A stretch of DNA of 64,000 nucleotides from Peromyscus leucopus (taxonomy: Eukaryota; Chordata; Mammalia; Rodentia; Cricetidae). Both the position numbers and the translations under genes were made by a program. The notes under the pieces were generated by a model. The model saw nothing but the letters and a program-made list of their open reading frames with translations, did no database searches and was not told the origin of the DNA. Shown one piece after another: positions 13,020-22,545 of this stretch. The stretch covers positions 4,675,501-4,739,500 of the forward strand of contig NC_051071.1 in the NCBI RefSeq assembly GCF_004664715.2. The letters are read 5' to 3'. Numbering within the stretch: position 1 is the stretch's first letter; each line of letters begins with the position of its first letter.

Positions 13020-13268
13020 ATGACTGTGAGAACATGTATTGTGGGTTGTCAGGTGGACTTGGTCCTTTTTCTGGGAGAGCTTATAGGATATGCTGATGTT
13101 TGCCAGTGGCTAGTGAGAAATCAGCCAAACAGGAAGCAGTGGTTGGCTTGTGCCACCGATGGCACCATTCCAGCCACAGTTAGTTTGTTTCAGCATGGAG
13201 ACCCAGTTGTATCTGAGGTATGTGATTATATGTTGGAACTAGAGAAAGCTACATTGGAGGCACAGTAA
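13020..13268 (+). other. unidentified 82-codon open frame
   Basis: An ATG-to-TAA frame of 82 codons with protein-like composition: a hydrophobic stretch (VDLVLFLGELIGYADVCQWL) followed by a mixed segment ending LELEKATLEAQ. It has no repeat features. There is no poly(A) tract or TSD and no consensus donor in frame, though gtaaga overlaps its stop (13265-13270). It could be a decayed retrocopy fragment, an unannotated exon, or chance. I do not recognise it, and the confidence given is for its being real coding-derived sequence. Confidence 0.25.
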
Positions 13269-13701
13269 GAAAATTGTTTCTTTTCAGCATAGGCATGCCT
13301 TATTTCCTTTGTGTGGTGCATATATGACAGACCAGTCTTGTGTTGCTGGGTAGACTCTAGTGGTGAGTTCTGCCGACCAGTCTTTGTGCACATTCTTGGT
13401 ACACACTGAGGAAAACATGGGCCAAGTGTGAGGAGAAAGAAGGAGAGGAAGTAACCAGTATCATTTCCCTTGTGATATCTTTCTACTACCAAGACGGGGT
13501 TATCTCCTTCCCCGCCTCCTTCTTAGATTTGCAGTTAACTTCCTTGGATAGTTTGGTATGTTTGACTGAGCCTGAGTCCCTATAGTGAAATTGAACACAT
13601 ACAGGAATTTAACCATACAAATCGGAATCAAGCACAGAGCCTTACTAATGCCTTAGGTATAGCCAGATCTTTCACTAGGTCCTGTTAGCTGCCCCCTCCC
13701 C

Positions 13702-13751
<50 letters not shown>
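13702..13751. repeat. (CA)n microsatellite
   Basis: About 24 uninterrupted CA units. Confidence 0.98.
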
Positions 13752-13894
13752 ACAACCACATTCAGGTCTACCACCTGATAGTGCCAAACCACTTCCATCT
13801 TGGAGTAGCCTCCAACCAGCTCTGCTTCTCTTTTTGCCTCCTAGAATCTGTTTTCCACATGGCACCAAGAAGAATCCTTTAGAAGCACACATCT

Positions 13895-14305
13895 AGCTGG
13901 CTCAAAGTTCATCATGCTCGATTCTTGGCTGTCTCTGGCCTGGCCCTGTCTAGCTTCCCAGCCTTTCCTTCTGTGCACCAGATTCCAGCTATACTGAGGA
14001 TGCATGCCATGATGTTTCCTTTGTCTGGAGTGCTGCTCTTTTTGACGTGTGCATCGTCTGTACCTTTTGGACACTGAGACCTGTTTCAGGACTAAAAGGG
14101 ATTTTTATTAGTCTAAAACTCTCAAGTTCTTCTTGCATTTTATTTCCTTAAACTCCTTGGCTTTTCTTGTGTATTTTTGTCTACCTCCTCCTGTGAGGAC
14201 ATAAGCTTCACTGATGTCATGTATTGTTCTCCTTGGAATTGAGAGCCATGTTGAGTGTGTAGCAATTCCTCAGTAAATTTGGGTTCAACAAGTGAGTAAT
14301 CGCTT
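13895..14305 (+). mobile_element. LINE-2 3'-end relic
   Basis: The order of motifs follows the L2 3' region: ggcctggccctgtctagctt, a tttccttt/ctggagtgct block, gaggacataagcttcactga (L2: 'gaatgtaagctccatga') and a terminal cagtaaatttgggttcaaca (L2: 'caataaatgtttgttgaatga'). Confidence 0.7.
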
Positions 14306-14509
14306 TATTGAACAGAGAAGCTGTGTTTAAAGCTAAATATAGTTCCCCTACTCCTTCAAGCATGCTGGGATAAAATGAAGACATCAGTAGGCCAGAATTT
14401 ATTTCATAGTTATTCCTAAAAAATCCACCATGACCCTCAGTGGGTGCCTAAAGAGTGGGGATTAGTATTGGCATTGGTCATAGAATTTATAATAATAATG
14501 GCATAAATA

Positions 14510-14590
14510 ATTACAGTATTTATTGAGTATTTACTATGCATGGATACTACCCTTGATGCCGTATGCTTACATGTAATCTTGGGCATCAAT
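14510..14590 (+). mobile_element. L2/MIR-like fragment
   Basis: tatttattgagtatttactatgc and a downstream cttacatgtaatctt resemble the widespread 'ttattgagcacctactatgtg' module of old mammalian repeats. Confidence 0.45.
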
Positions 14591-14817
14591 TTTAATATGT
14601 AAATAAGATGTATAGAATAATTTGTTAGTTTTCTTATATAACATTTTATGAATGAGAAACTAGAAGGTAATAGTTTCTGGTGATAGACATTAAAACTAAA
14701 TGAATTCATTCAAATACCCAAGTAGGTGTTGATATAGCCCTAATATAACTTTAAACTTTTTAGAAAAAGAAGAACCATTAGTTTGGCATCCAGCATTTCA
14801 TTTAGTCTTCTCAACAG

Positions 14818-14940
14818 CCTGTGAAATCTCCTCCCACTTCTATGTTTGGGAAAAACCATAAAGCAGGTTGGCCAAGGTCACACATTTGATGGGAAGCAGA
14901 GCCAGAGTTAAAAACCAGCTTTGGCTCTAGAAGAGAATAT
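14818..14940 (-). mobile_element. MIR SINE relic
   Basis: ggttggccaaggtcacacat, followed by gcagagccagagtt, matches the antisense MIR core ('cttgcccaaggtcacacagct ... gcagagccgggatt'). Confidence 0.65.
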
Positions 14941-15048
14941 CTGGACAAGCAGTAATGGCCATACTTTCTACTTACTATTTTCCCACCAGGTCTGTAGAGA
15001 CTGTATGCTTTGTATATATAAGTGAGCTTTTCCTTTACTTTTTCACAG

Positions 15049-15095
15049 AACTCTAAGAAGGAACTGATGTGGAAGAACGCCTGAGACAGTTCAAG
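15049..15095 (+). other. SPTBN1: 5' untranslated part of SPTBN1 exon 2, with splice acceptor
   Basis: A pyrimidine-rich tract (about 15026-15044) leads to cacag at 15044-15048, a good acceptor, so the exon probably begins at 15049. The 47 bases before the ATG are untranslated and contain an in-frame stop at 15054-15056. The position of the acceptor implies at least one upstream non-coding exon carrying the promoter. No CpG island or obvious promoter lies in 1-15048, so that exon is probably outside the window. Confidence 0.85.
15067..15084 (+). promoter_or_regulatory. short upstream ORF in the long-isoform leader (MWKNA, stop)
   Basis: ATG at 15067 is followed by four codons and TGA at 15082-15084, giving a five-residue uORF out of frame with the spectrin start. 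Its stop is 11 bases before the main ATG. Position -3 of the uORF ATG is A (acATG context 'actgATG' gives C at -3 on strict counting), so context is weak to moderate. It would be inside the mature transcript if the acceptor at 15048 is used. A translational effect is inference. Confidence 0.6.
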
Positions 15096-15243
15096 ATGAC
15101 GACCACAGTAGCCACAGACTATGACAACATTGAGATCCAGCAGCAGTACAGCGATGTCAACAACCGCTGGGATGTGGATGACTGGGACAATGAAAACAGC
15201 TCTGCACGGCTCTTTGAGCGGTCCCGTATCAAGGCTCTGGCAG
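15096..15243 (+). CDS. SPTBN1: beta-II spectrin, first coding exon of the long isoform (partial CDS, residues 1-49)
   Basis: The 49 codons match the known N-terminus of non-erythrocytic beta-II spectrin, beginning [20 protein letters not shown] and ending ERSRIKALA. Beta-II spectrin pairs with alpha-II spectrin to form the sub-membrane skeleton, binding F-actin through two N-terminal calponin-homology domains and ankyrin through a central repeat. This exon encodes only the acidic leader before the first CH domain. The ATG is chosen because an in-frame TAA sits at 15054-15056, no other in-frame ATG intervenes, and position -3 is A. The exon ends GCA G followed by gtgagt, so the splice phase is 1. 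The split codon starting with G fits the Asp that follows Ala in the known protein. The next exon is not in the window. Identity is very secure. Confidence 0.97.
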
Positions 15244-15249
15244 GTGAGT
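15244..15249 (+). promoter_or_regulatory. SPTBN1: splice donor of SPTBN1 long-isoform first coding exon
   Basis: The boundary is ctggcag|gtgagt, a strong consensus donor. It leaves one base of a split codon (phase 1), the same phase as the alternative first exon ending at 43851. Confidence 0.93.
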
Positions 15250-16568
15250 CTCCTACTTGTCTCCGGATGCTGTGTAGTTCTGTAGTCCTTTGAAAATCAA
15301 CCATCTCTGCTTGATAAGGTGGTCTTATTGAAGTTGGCCTCACCTTACTTTAAGGTGGCCTATGAGAGAGCTAGCTGACCCTTGTATAAAATGATTACAT
15401 TTGGAGAGCTGCCAACCTTAATGGCCAAAATAATTTAGAACATAGTAATGTTTATAGCAATTTAGAAAGAGCTGCTAAGAACTTGTAAGGATTTTTTATT
15501 TCTGGCACATCTTTCATTTCAAAATATTGAAGCATATTGTACTTTATACAAACAAACAAATCAAGCTGTGTGCTTAGTGCCAGTGGCAGACTGGCTGGCT
15601 GGTCGGGGCCATGCAAGGCTGGTTAGTATCTTGTGCAAGGGCTTCAGCTCTGCAAAGCAGCAGTGTCCTCTAGGAAGGACACATCTAGCACTGTCGGTGA
15701 GGAGGTTGGCCACTGACTTCACTCACATTAGTGCACTGTACCCTTCCATGTGCTAGCTTTCTCCCTTGCTGCTGCTGACTCTGTGTGACAGCTCAGTCGT
15801 CCTAGTCAGGAAAAGATCGCCTCACTTTGAAAACTGAGCAGTATCAAATACATACAAAAGAAGAGTCAAACTAGAGTGTATTTAAGGTACTGTGTACTTT
15901 TGAGATTTAGAGGGAATTGTTTACAAGTGAGAAAGCAGATTAATGATTTTCCCCTTGGTGTTGTAATTACAATAGATTAAAAGTCATGGCATGAACAGGT
16001 ACGTTTACTATTGATTGTAAAAAAAGATAGTTTGATTTTCTGTTGTTTTTAAAGTAGAATCTGATTATAAAGCAAGAAAGAGTCTAACACACATGGCCAA
16101 AGTGACAGAGAAATCGCTGGTCACAGAGAAGGCAGATTCCATCTTTAAATAAGACTTCTGGTGGGCGTAAATGACCTGACTAGACCCAGTTTTTTTCTTC
16201 TTTATTTTTAGCTTTGTTTGTTATGCAGGCTGTCTTCACAAGGGAGCTCTCTCTCTCTCTCTACAGTAGTTACAAGGTGGTTGTCCCAAGTCCTAGAAGG
16301 CCAGTAGAAAGAGCACATCTGCCTCACCATGGTCCTGGGATCAGTAATTGGCCTGACTGTTCATGACTGGCATCAGAGAATAGGGTGCTCAACTTATATA
16401 TCACTAAACAAGGTGTTCCCAGAGGGAGAGTTTCGTCAGTCCCACCTGAGCAGCAAGGCTAGAGGTTTGGAAGACGAGGAAAAAATAAATGGTGGAGACG
16501 CACCAAACCAGATGCCTCAGGAATGTTATTCAACTGTCTTAGGATAATTTGTGTCTGAGTAGTTAGTT
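15250..16568. other. SPTBN1 intron after the long-isoform exon, nothing recognised
   Basis: A short (CT)n tract lies at 16246-16261. No repeat family or further exon was recognised. Confidence 0.5.
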
Positions 16569-16585
16569 GTAGCATGAATTCGTAC

Positions 16586-16603
16586 CACGAACGTGGGGCG
16601 CCA
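16586..16603 (-). mobile_element. retroviral primer-binding site remnant, lysine-tRNA type
   Basis: Two bases past the LTR end, the minus strand reads tggcgccccacgttcgtg. The first eight bases and the internal acgt match the Lys-tRNA type site (tggcgcccaacgt...). No gag/pol-like coding follows to the left. Confidence 0.7.
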
Positions 16604-16605
16604 GA

Positions 16606-17087
16606 TGTAGCATGAATCTTAAAGAGTCTTATTAATAAAAACAAACCCAAGGCCAGGTATTGGGGTGAATGCTGGAAGATCAGAGAAGCAGAACAAGCCA
16701 CAGCTAACCTCACCTTGCCAATTCCTCAGCTGATCCTGTTTCCTCAGACTGGAAGCCTCTGAGTCCTCATCCCAATGGCTCTCAGCTGAACTGCTGCTCA
16801 AAATCCTGAAAGCTTAACCTGCTCTAGTTCCTCATCCTCACGCCTTAAATACCTTTCTGCTTCCCACCATCACTTCCTGGGATTAAAGGCTCTTGTTACC
16901 ACACCTGGCTGTTTCCAGTGTGGCTTTGAACTCACAGAGTTCTGGATGGATCTCTGCCTCTGGAATGCTAGGATTAAAGGTGTGTGTGCCACCATTTTCT
17001 GGCCTCTATATCTAGTGGCTGTTCTGTTCTGTGACCCCAGATAAGTTTATTAGGGTACACAATATTTTGGGGAACACAATACCACCA
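16606..17087 (-). mobile_element. ERV LTR (class II-like), antisense
   Basis: On the minus strand it runs from tggtggtattgtgttcccc to gattcatgctaca, with a tatttaagg promoter-like box (rc of 16844-16852) and ctaataaactta near its 5' end. It ends in CA at 16607-16606, next to a primer-binding-site remnant. The right edge is uncertain by about 10 bases. The body contains SINE-like text (cctttaatcccaggaagtga) that belongs to the LTR family. Confidence 0.8.
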
Positions 17088-17289
17088 TAAGTAGTGGTGA
17101 TTTAAAGATTGTGGGGGGGGGGGGCGGACAGTGGGGAGAGGGAGTGAGAAAGAGAGGGAGTGTAGGGTGGGAGAAAGTGACCAGGAGAGGTAGGGAGAGT
17201 AGTATAGTGTATGTGTGTATGTGGGTGTGGGCACAGTGGAGGCTGGCATCAAGTGTCCTCTGTTGCTCTTCACCTTATTCTTTGAAACA

Positions 17290-17389
17290 GGGTCTCACTG
17301 AATCTGGATTACAGTTCTGCCTTCAGGTGCTGGGATCACAAGCATGTGTGACCACAGCTGCCTGTTTATGTGGGTGCTGGGGATTCAGT
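17290..17389 (-). mobile_element. composite B1/tRNA-type SINE, first half
   Basis: It holds an old antisense B1-like piece followed by gggtgctggggattcag. It continues at 18071 with catgcttgcatacaagcac after the ERV insertion. Confidence 0.65.
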
Positions 17390-17535
17390 TGGTTGTTTTC
17401 TTACTCTTTGTTCCTTTGGGGGCCTGTCACCTAGCTCCCAAATAAATCACACACAGAGGTTTATTCTTAATTATGAATGCCTGGCCTTAGCTTGGCTTGT
17501 TTCTTGCTAGCTTTTCTTTTCTTTCTTTCTTTCTT

Positions 17536-17574
<39 letters not shown>

Positions 17575-18070
17575 TTTTTCGAGACAGGGTTTCTCTGCGT
17601 AGCTTTGCGCCTTTCCTGGAACTCACTTTGTAGCCCAGGCTGGCCTCGAACTCACAGAGATCTGCCTGGCTCTGCCTCCCGAGTGCTTGGATTAAAGGCG
17701 TGCGCCACCACCGCCCGGCTTGCTAGCTTTTCTTAACCCAAACTAACCTGTCTGTCTTTTGCCTCTGGGCTTTGGCCTTACTCTTACTTTTGTAATCTCT
17801 TACTCTGTGGCTTGCTGTGTATCTGGGTGGCTGGCCCCTCATGTCCTTCTCCTTTCCTTGCTCCTGATCTCTCCTCTCCCAGATTTTTCTTTCTATTAAT
17901 TCTTTGCTGCCTGCCATCCCAGCCTATTCTTTTTCCTGCATTGCCATTGGCTATTCAGATCTTTATGAGACCATCAGATGTTTTAGACAAGCACAGTAAC
18001 ACAGCTTCACAGAGTTAAACAAATGCAACATAAACAAAAGTAACACGCCTTAAAATAATATCCCCCAACA
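17390..18070 (-). mobile_element. ERV solo LTR, antisense, interrupted by a B1
   Basis: The minus strand starts tgttgggggatattatttta, includes gttgcatttgtttaactctgtgaag-type sequence and a cagaggcaaaagac block, and ends near gtaagaaaacaacca. TG...CA termini fit 18070 and 17390. The flanks ttcagt and ttcatg share only four bases, so the TSD is uncertain. The LTR is split by the B1 at 17519-17718. Confidence 0.78.
17519..17718 (-). mobile_element. young B1 SINE inside the ERV LTR
   Basis: It has a long T tract and the full antisense B1 with CpGs (tgcgtagctttgcgcctttc, gcgtgcgccaccaccgcccg). Perfect 16-bp TSDs (cttgctagcttttctt) lie at 17503-17518 and 17719-17734. Confidence 0.96.
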
Positions 18071-18120
18071 TTCATGCTTGCATACAAGCACTTTACTACT
18101 GAGCCATCTTCTCAGTCCCT
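18071..18120 (-). mobile_element. composite SINE, second half
   Basis: catgcttgcatacaagcac and ctgagccatcttctcagtcc complete the element broken at 17389. Confidence 0.65.
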
Positions 18121-18226
18121 AAAGATCTTTCTTGATCTTGCCTGAATGAATGAATGATCACTCAGTCATTCACTCTGGATTCAGTACTTTGTTTTCTAAC
18201 TCGTACATTCACATGAAGCTTTACAG

Positions 18227-18448
18227 CAGTGGTTCTCAACCTGTGGATTGCAACCCCTTTGGGGGTCGGATGACCCTTTCACAGGGGTTGCCTAAGACCA
18301 TTGGAAGCACAGACAGTTACATTATGGTTAATAACAGCAAAATTACAGTTATGAAATAGCAACAAAAAATAATTTTATGGTTGGGGGTAACCACAACATG
18401 AAGAATTGTATTAAAGGGTTGCAGCATTAGGAAGCCTGAGAACCACTG
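18227..18448 (+). mobile_element. URR1-type hAT-Charlie nonautonomous DNA transposon
   Basis: It begins cagtggttctcaacctgtgg and ends gcctgagaaccactg, which are inverted terminal repeats. The internal aattttatggttgggggt is typical of URR1. The adjacent 8-mers ctttacag and ccttatgg are a decayed TSD. Confidence 0.92.
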
Positions 18449-18654
18449 CCTTATGGAAATCATGACTATGGTCTATGCTGCTAGATCAATTGGTACTTAC
18501 TTCTTTTTCATGAATCTTCATCTCAGATTTAAGACAATTTGTTATCTCTGATCATAAGCTTCATGCTTGGGTTCCAAGCTAACCTATGTTGTCTCATTTT
18601 AAGGACATTTTACTTACAAAATGTAGAGTAGTTTCTTGGGGTTTTTCTTCTTTT

Positions 18655-18985
18655 CACATGTGTATGTGATGTGCATTTATGTGTATGTGCATGTTTTGGG
18701 TGTATATAGATACATGTTTGCACAAGTGTGTGGAAATCCAAAGTTGATGTCTGTTATTTCCCTTAGTCACTCTCTGCTTTATTGATTGAGGGGCTCCCTA
18801 AATCCAGACTTCACGAATTCTAGCTAGTTTAGGTAGCCAGCTTGCTCCCAGGACCCCATCTCTGCCTCCAGAGTACTGGTCTTATGGATGACCTCATATT
18901 GCCCGGCTCATCATGTGGATCCCGAATGTAGTCCTCGCACCTGTACAGCAAGCTCTTTATCCACTGAGCCACCTCCCCAGTTCTT
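18655..18985 (-). mobile_element. old composite rodent SINE (B3/B4-like)
   Basis: (TG)-rich start, an internal ctctgcctccagagtactgg block and a tRNA-like end ctttatccactgagccacct. Family assignment is tentative. Confidence 0.5.
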
Positions 18986-19206
18986 GTTTGGTTTTCTCTG
19001 TGTGACATCTTTCTATACATTCAGTCTCAAGAGCCCAGCTGTTCTTAGGGTTGGTCTTTGTCATAACCTTCTAAGGATATTGATTCTAGTCCCAGAATAA
19101 TTGGGTTACAGTAATAATAACAAGTGCTTAATACTTTGCTTACTGTGCTCTGGGAACTGTTCTAAATAAATATATTGCATATATGTATTGTGTATTAATA
19201 GTTAAT

Positions 19207-19300
19207 CAAAGCCAGGCAGGGTAGCACATTACTAGCCTTTGGCATGTTGAGGCCAGCCTGAGCAACATAGTGAGACTTTGTCTCAACCACAGTAAAAAAA
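19207..19300 (+). mobile_element. old B1-like fragment
   Basis: gaggccagcctgagcaacatagtgagactttgtctcaa-type sequence is the core of a diverged B1 (proto-B1-like). Confidence 0.65.
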
Positions 19301-20130
19301 GAAAAGTAGCTAATCCCATGACAATTGCATGAGGGAGGCCCTTGCCATCTGTAAACTATAGAAGTGGAACTATAGGCACAGAAGGAGTAAATGCTTTCTC
19401 TGAGCACACTGCTGGCACATCACCCTGCTGACCGAGAAGCACAGAGAAGTATCTGCCATCTACAAGACCTTGAGCCCCTGGCAGGATGGAAAAGAATAAT
19501 TCTAATAGCTTCTTCCTCACAGAAGCTGGGAGAAAAAGCAATCTCTTCAGCCTATGCTGGTCTCAGGTCCTTAGTTACCCTGCTTCAGCCTGTCCAGGTT
19601 CTGGGGTACTGATGTAAGCTAGTGTGTCCAGCAAGACCTAGATATGTTAAATAAGTAATTAGACTTAATATTGATTGTTGCCATATACTCAAAAATAAAA
19701 TTTCCTCTCAGTATGTTTCAGTATGAAAAATTATTTAAATGCTTTTTCCCCATTTTACTAAGTCTTTGAAATACACATTTTATTTTACACATGAGAGACT
19801 GGTTAGAATCAGTCTAAATTTAAACACAGAGTCAACATATGGTAGATAGCACTTTCCCCTTCACATGAGCTGTTCTTGAGAGCTCAAAAGGAAGGCAAGA
19901 ACATTCTTCAGTCTTGCTGATTTGCAAGGGTTTATGGCATGCTGGTCCAGCCTCAGGCAGTACACTGTGAAGTGAGTTTATGTCTTGTGTAAGTATTTCC
20001 CGCATCCCATGGTACCATGCCCACATTCCTCACCTCTGACCAGCTTGCCTCAGTGTAGTGAAACATGTGATGACTCAGAATAATCTGAGTACCTGTGACC
20101 AGCATTTTATTTGAAGTAAGACATAAAACT
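19301..20130. other. intronic sequence, nothing recognised
   Basis: No repeat or gene could be named. Confidence 0.45.
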
Positions 20131-20147
20131 TCAATCTTGTAAGAAAT

Positions 20148-20220
20148 GTCAGAAATGGTGGTATAATTCAGTGGGAGAATTCTTGCCCTGTATTCAGTCA
20201 CCAGTACTAAACGAAAAAAG
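20148..20220 (+). mobile_element. ID-like SINE remnant
   Basis: ggtataattcagtgggagaattcttgccctgtattcag-type sequence with an A-rich tail resembles a decayed ID/B4 head. Confidence 0.45.
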
Positions 20221-20366
20221 CAACCAAAAAATAAATCTTAAGAGTTAAAGGCTTTCTTTTTAAAATTGTGAATGTGATTGTGGCTTAGGTTTTGTAGAAT
20301 CCATAGAGACTAGAGGAAAGAAGAGAGGAGTATTTTTAAATGTATAACATATTTAGTTTGAGAATA

Positions 20367-20401
20367 TTGATAAAGATAATTAGAATTAATATCTTTATCA
20401 A
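20367..20401. repeat. perfect 11-bp inverted repeat with 13-base loop
   Basis: ttgataaagat (20367-20377) and atctttatcaa (20391-20401) are perfect complements around an AT-rich loop. Confidence 0.9.
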
Positions 20402-20442
20402 GTCTTATAAACAGTGTAGAAAGAATTTGAAATAGTGTATAC

Positions 20443-20470
20443 TGAAGTAGTTACTATGAAGTAGTTACTA
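20443..20470. repeat. 14-bp perfect tandem duplication
   Basis: tgaagtagttacta occurs twice back to back. Confidence 0.95.
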
Positions 20471-21343
20471 TTTATTTCTGAATGAATTCTCTATATTTGG
20501 AATTTTTCCTGAAATAAAATTTCAATTATTTTGTAATTAGAAAAAAAATCATAAAATCATCTTAAACATCTTATATAATAGAAATTTGGGTACATTTTCC
20601 CTAAAAAAAAAAAAAAATGGCACAGAGAGATCAAAGAATAAAGCCTGTATGGATGTGTAATATTTGACATGGGATAATCTTCAACATTAAAGTTTCCATT
20701 GCACTAACATTTATTTTGATAAATCGTGGACATAGCAAAAGAAATTAACCAGTTACCAGTGTAGACTCAAAGTCAATTTGTTTCACTCTGTGCACTATTT
20801 CCCTGCGAAGTACCGGAATTACAGGCAGGCATATCATTTCTAACTAAACTTAAATGCATTCTGTACAGCATCAAAAATAGCTCCTCCACCAGCATGTGTG
20901 GCTGGCTGGCTGACTTCCAATCAGGACCTCACTGTGTAGTGCAGGCTAGCCTTGACCTTTCAGTCCTCTTTTCTCCACCTCTGAGTACAGGTATAATAGG
21001 CAAAGTCTTGACTGAGTCAGCCTCTCTTGTGAGACCATTTCATTTGATTTTTTTTAGAAAAAAAAAATGATGCTAGGTAGTTTTTTTCAATTTAGTTTAT
21101 GATATGAATTCTATTATAATAGATGGATGGCTTGATTATTAAACTATAGGTTTGTCAGTAATTTTGACATGATTCACATGGACCAGTAACCCACAAGAAA
21201 GTATTCAGGAAACGGGGAGCTAAACATTTAGTTTGTGACTACTAATTTGATTTTTTAAAAAAAAGAATCCTGAATTTATAATTACTTTTAGTCAGTCATT
21301 TCTGGTTGCAAAGACTAGAGATGTTTTCTTAATTAAAAAGATG
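20471..21343. other. AT-rich intronic sequence
   Basis: A very old antisense B1-like piece may lie at 20905-21005 (ctcactgtgtagtgcaggct). Otherwise nothing was recognised. Confidence 0.4.
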
Positions 21344-21344
21344 T

Positions 21345-21425
21345 GGGCTGGGTTTACTGAGAAAGAGCACAGTTGCCTAACATTGGCAAGGCCCAGGGTT
21401 CACACCTGGCATTAAAATATTAATA
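21345..21425 (+). mobile_element. ID-like SINE head
   Basis: gggctgggtttactgagaaa, gcctaacattggcaaggccc and agggttcacacctgg follow ID/tRNA-Ala-like order. Confidence 0.55.
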
Positions 21426-21427
21426 AT

Positions 21428-21602
21428 AGCTGGGCAGCACGCCTTTAATCCCAATGTTCAGGAGGCAGATCCAGGTGGATTTTTGTGAGTTCAAGGTCAG
21501 CCTGGTCTACAGAGCGAGATCCAGGACAGGTACCAAAACTACACAGAGAAACCCTGTCTTGAAAAAACCAAAATAAAAAATAAAAAAATATTATTAAGTA
21601 AT
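21428..21602 (+). mobile_element. B1 SINE with expanded A-rich tail
   Basis: B1 order from agctgggcagcacgccttta to cacagagaaaccctgtcttg, then an A/T-rich tail leading into the adjacent triplet repeat. Confidence 0.9.
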
Positions 21603-21611
21603 AATAATAAA

Positions 21612-21662
<51 letters not shown>
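21612..21662. repeat. (TAG)n triplet microsatellite
   Basis: About 17 TAG units directly after the B1 tail. Confidence 0.97.
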
Positions 21663-21732
21663 AACACAAAGCCGTATGATAGAATTAAGGGAGGGTAAAA
21701 GAGGGTTATTGAAAAGTTCCAGGCAAGAGCTT

Positions 21733-21882
21733 GGTGTGTGGTGGCCATGCTTTTAATCCCAGAACTCAGGAAGCAGAGGTAGGCAAATCTCTGTGAGTTT
21801 GAGGCCAACTTGGTCTACATAGCAAATTTCAGGCCAGCCAAGATTTGTATAGTAAGACACTGTCCCAAAGGAGAGAAAGAGA
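21733..21882 (+). mobile_element. B1 SINE, diverged
   Basis: Contains gtgtggtggccatgctttta, gtgagtttgaggccaacttg and a purine-rich (GAGA) end. Confidence 0.82.
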
Positions 21883-22214
21883 GGTGAATGGAAGGAGACA
21901 GAGAGAGAGCGAGAAGAGGTTGGTTTCATACAAATCCAAACTCCAAAGCTATGTGCTGCCTGCTACAGGGCAGTGCCTCCCTTATTATTCATTCATTGGA
22001 GCCTTCCATTTAGTAACTGTTCTGCCTCCCACCTGACTTGAATGCTTTGTAGATTCAACTTTACTTCTTGTCTAACTTAAAAAAAATTAAACCTCAGTGC
22101 AAAATTATGTAAGGTTTGATTTGGTATTGAAGTTCTGGTTGGCCCAGATAACTTTTTATACTAGATGATGTCCAGCTGGAGACTTAAAATGATTGCCTTA
22201 AAAGAGGCAGCTTA

Positions 22215-22389
22215 AGACTGGTGGGGTACTCAGTGGGTAAAGGTGCTCACTGCTAATCCTGCCAACCCACGTTTGATTCCCAGGCTCCCCATGGTGTAAA
22301 GAGAGAATTGACTCACAGCAGTTTTCCTTTGATCTCCACATCATTCTTTGGAATGCGTGCAAACCCTTCTTCCAAATTAAAAATAAATA
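22215..22389 (+). mobile_element. old B2-like SINE
   Basis: agactggtggggtactcagtg and cacgtttgattcccaggctc, with an aaaaataaataaa tail, follow a diverged tRNA-derived SINE. Confidence 0.55.
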
Positions 22390-22545
22390 AAGCCAGGTAG
22401 TGGTGGTGCATGCCTTTAATCCCAGCACTCAGGAAACAAAGGCAGGTGGATCTCTGTGAGTTCGAAGCCAGCCTGGTCTACAGAGCAAGTTCCAGAACAG
22501 CCAGGGCTACACAGAAAAACTCTGTCTCAAAAAACCAAAATAAGT
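22390..22545 (+). mobile_element. B1 SINE
   Basis: gccaggtagtggtggtgcat to ctctgtctcaaaaaacc, inserted directly after the tail of the preceding SINE. Confidence 0.93.

Noticed and set aside
13702..13751. Regular repeats as a CRISPR-like array
   Set aside because: This and similar tracts are dinucleotide or triplet microsatellites without spacers in a mammalian nuclear genome.
15069..15095. N-terminal extension of the spectrin frame from a GTG codon
   Set aside because: The known protein begins at the ATG at 15096. The GTG lies after an in-frame stop but has no support as a start.
15119..15343. Minus-strand frame opposite the spectrin exon
   Set aside because: It is a shadow of the real coding exon.
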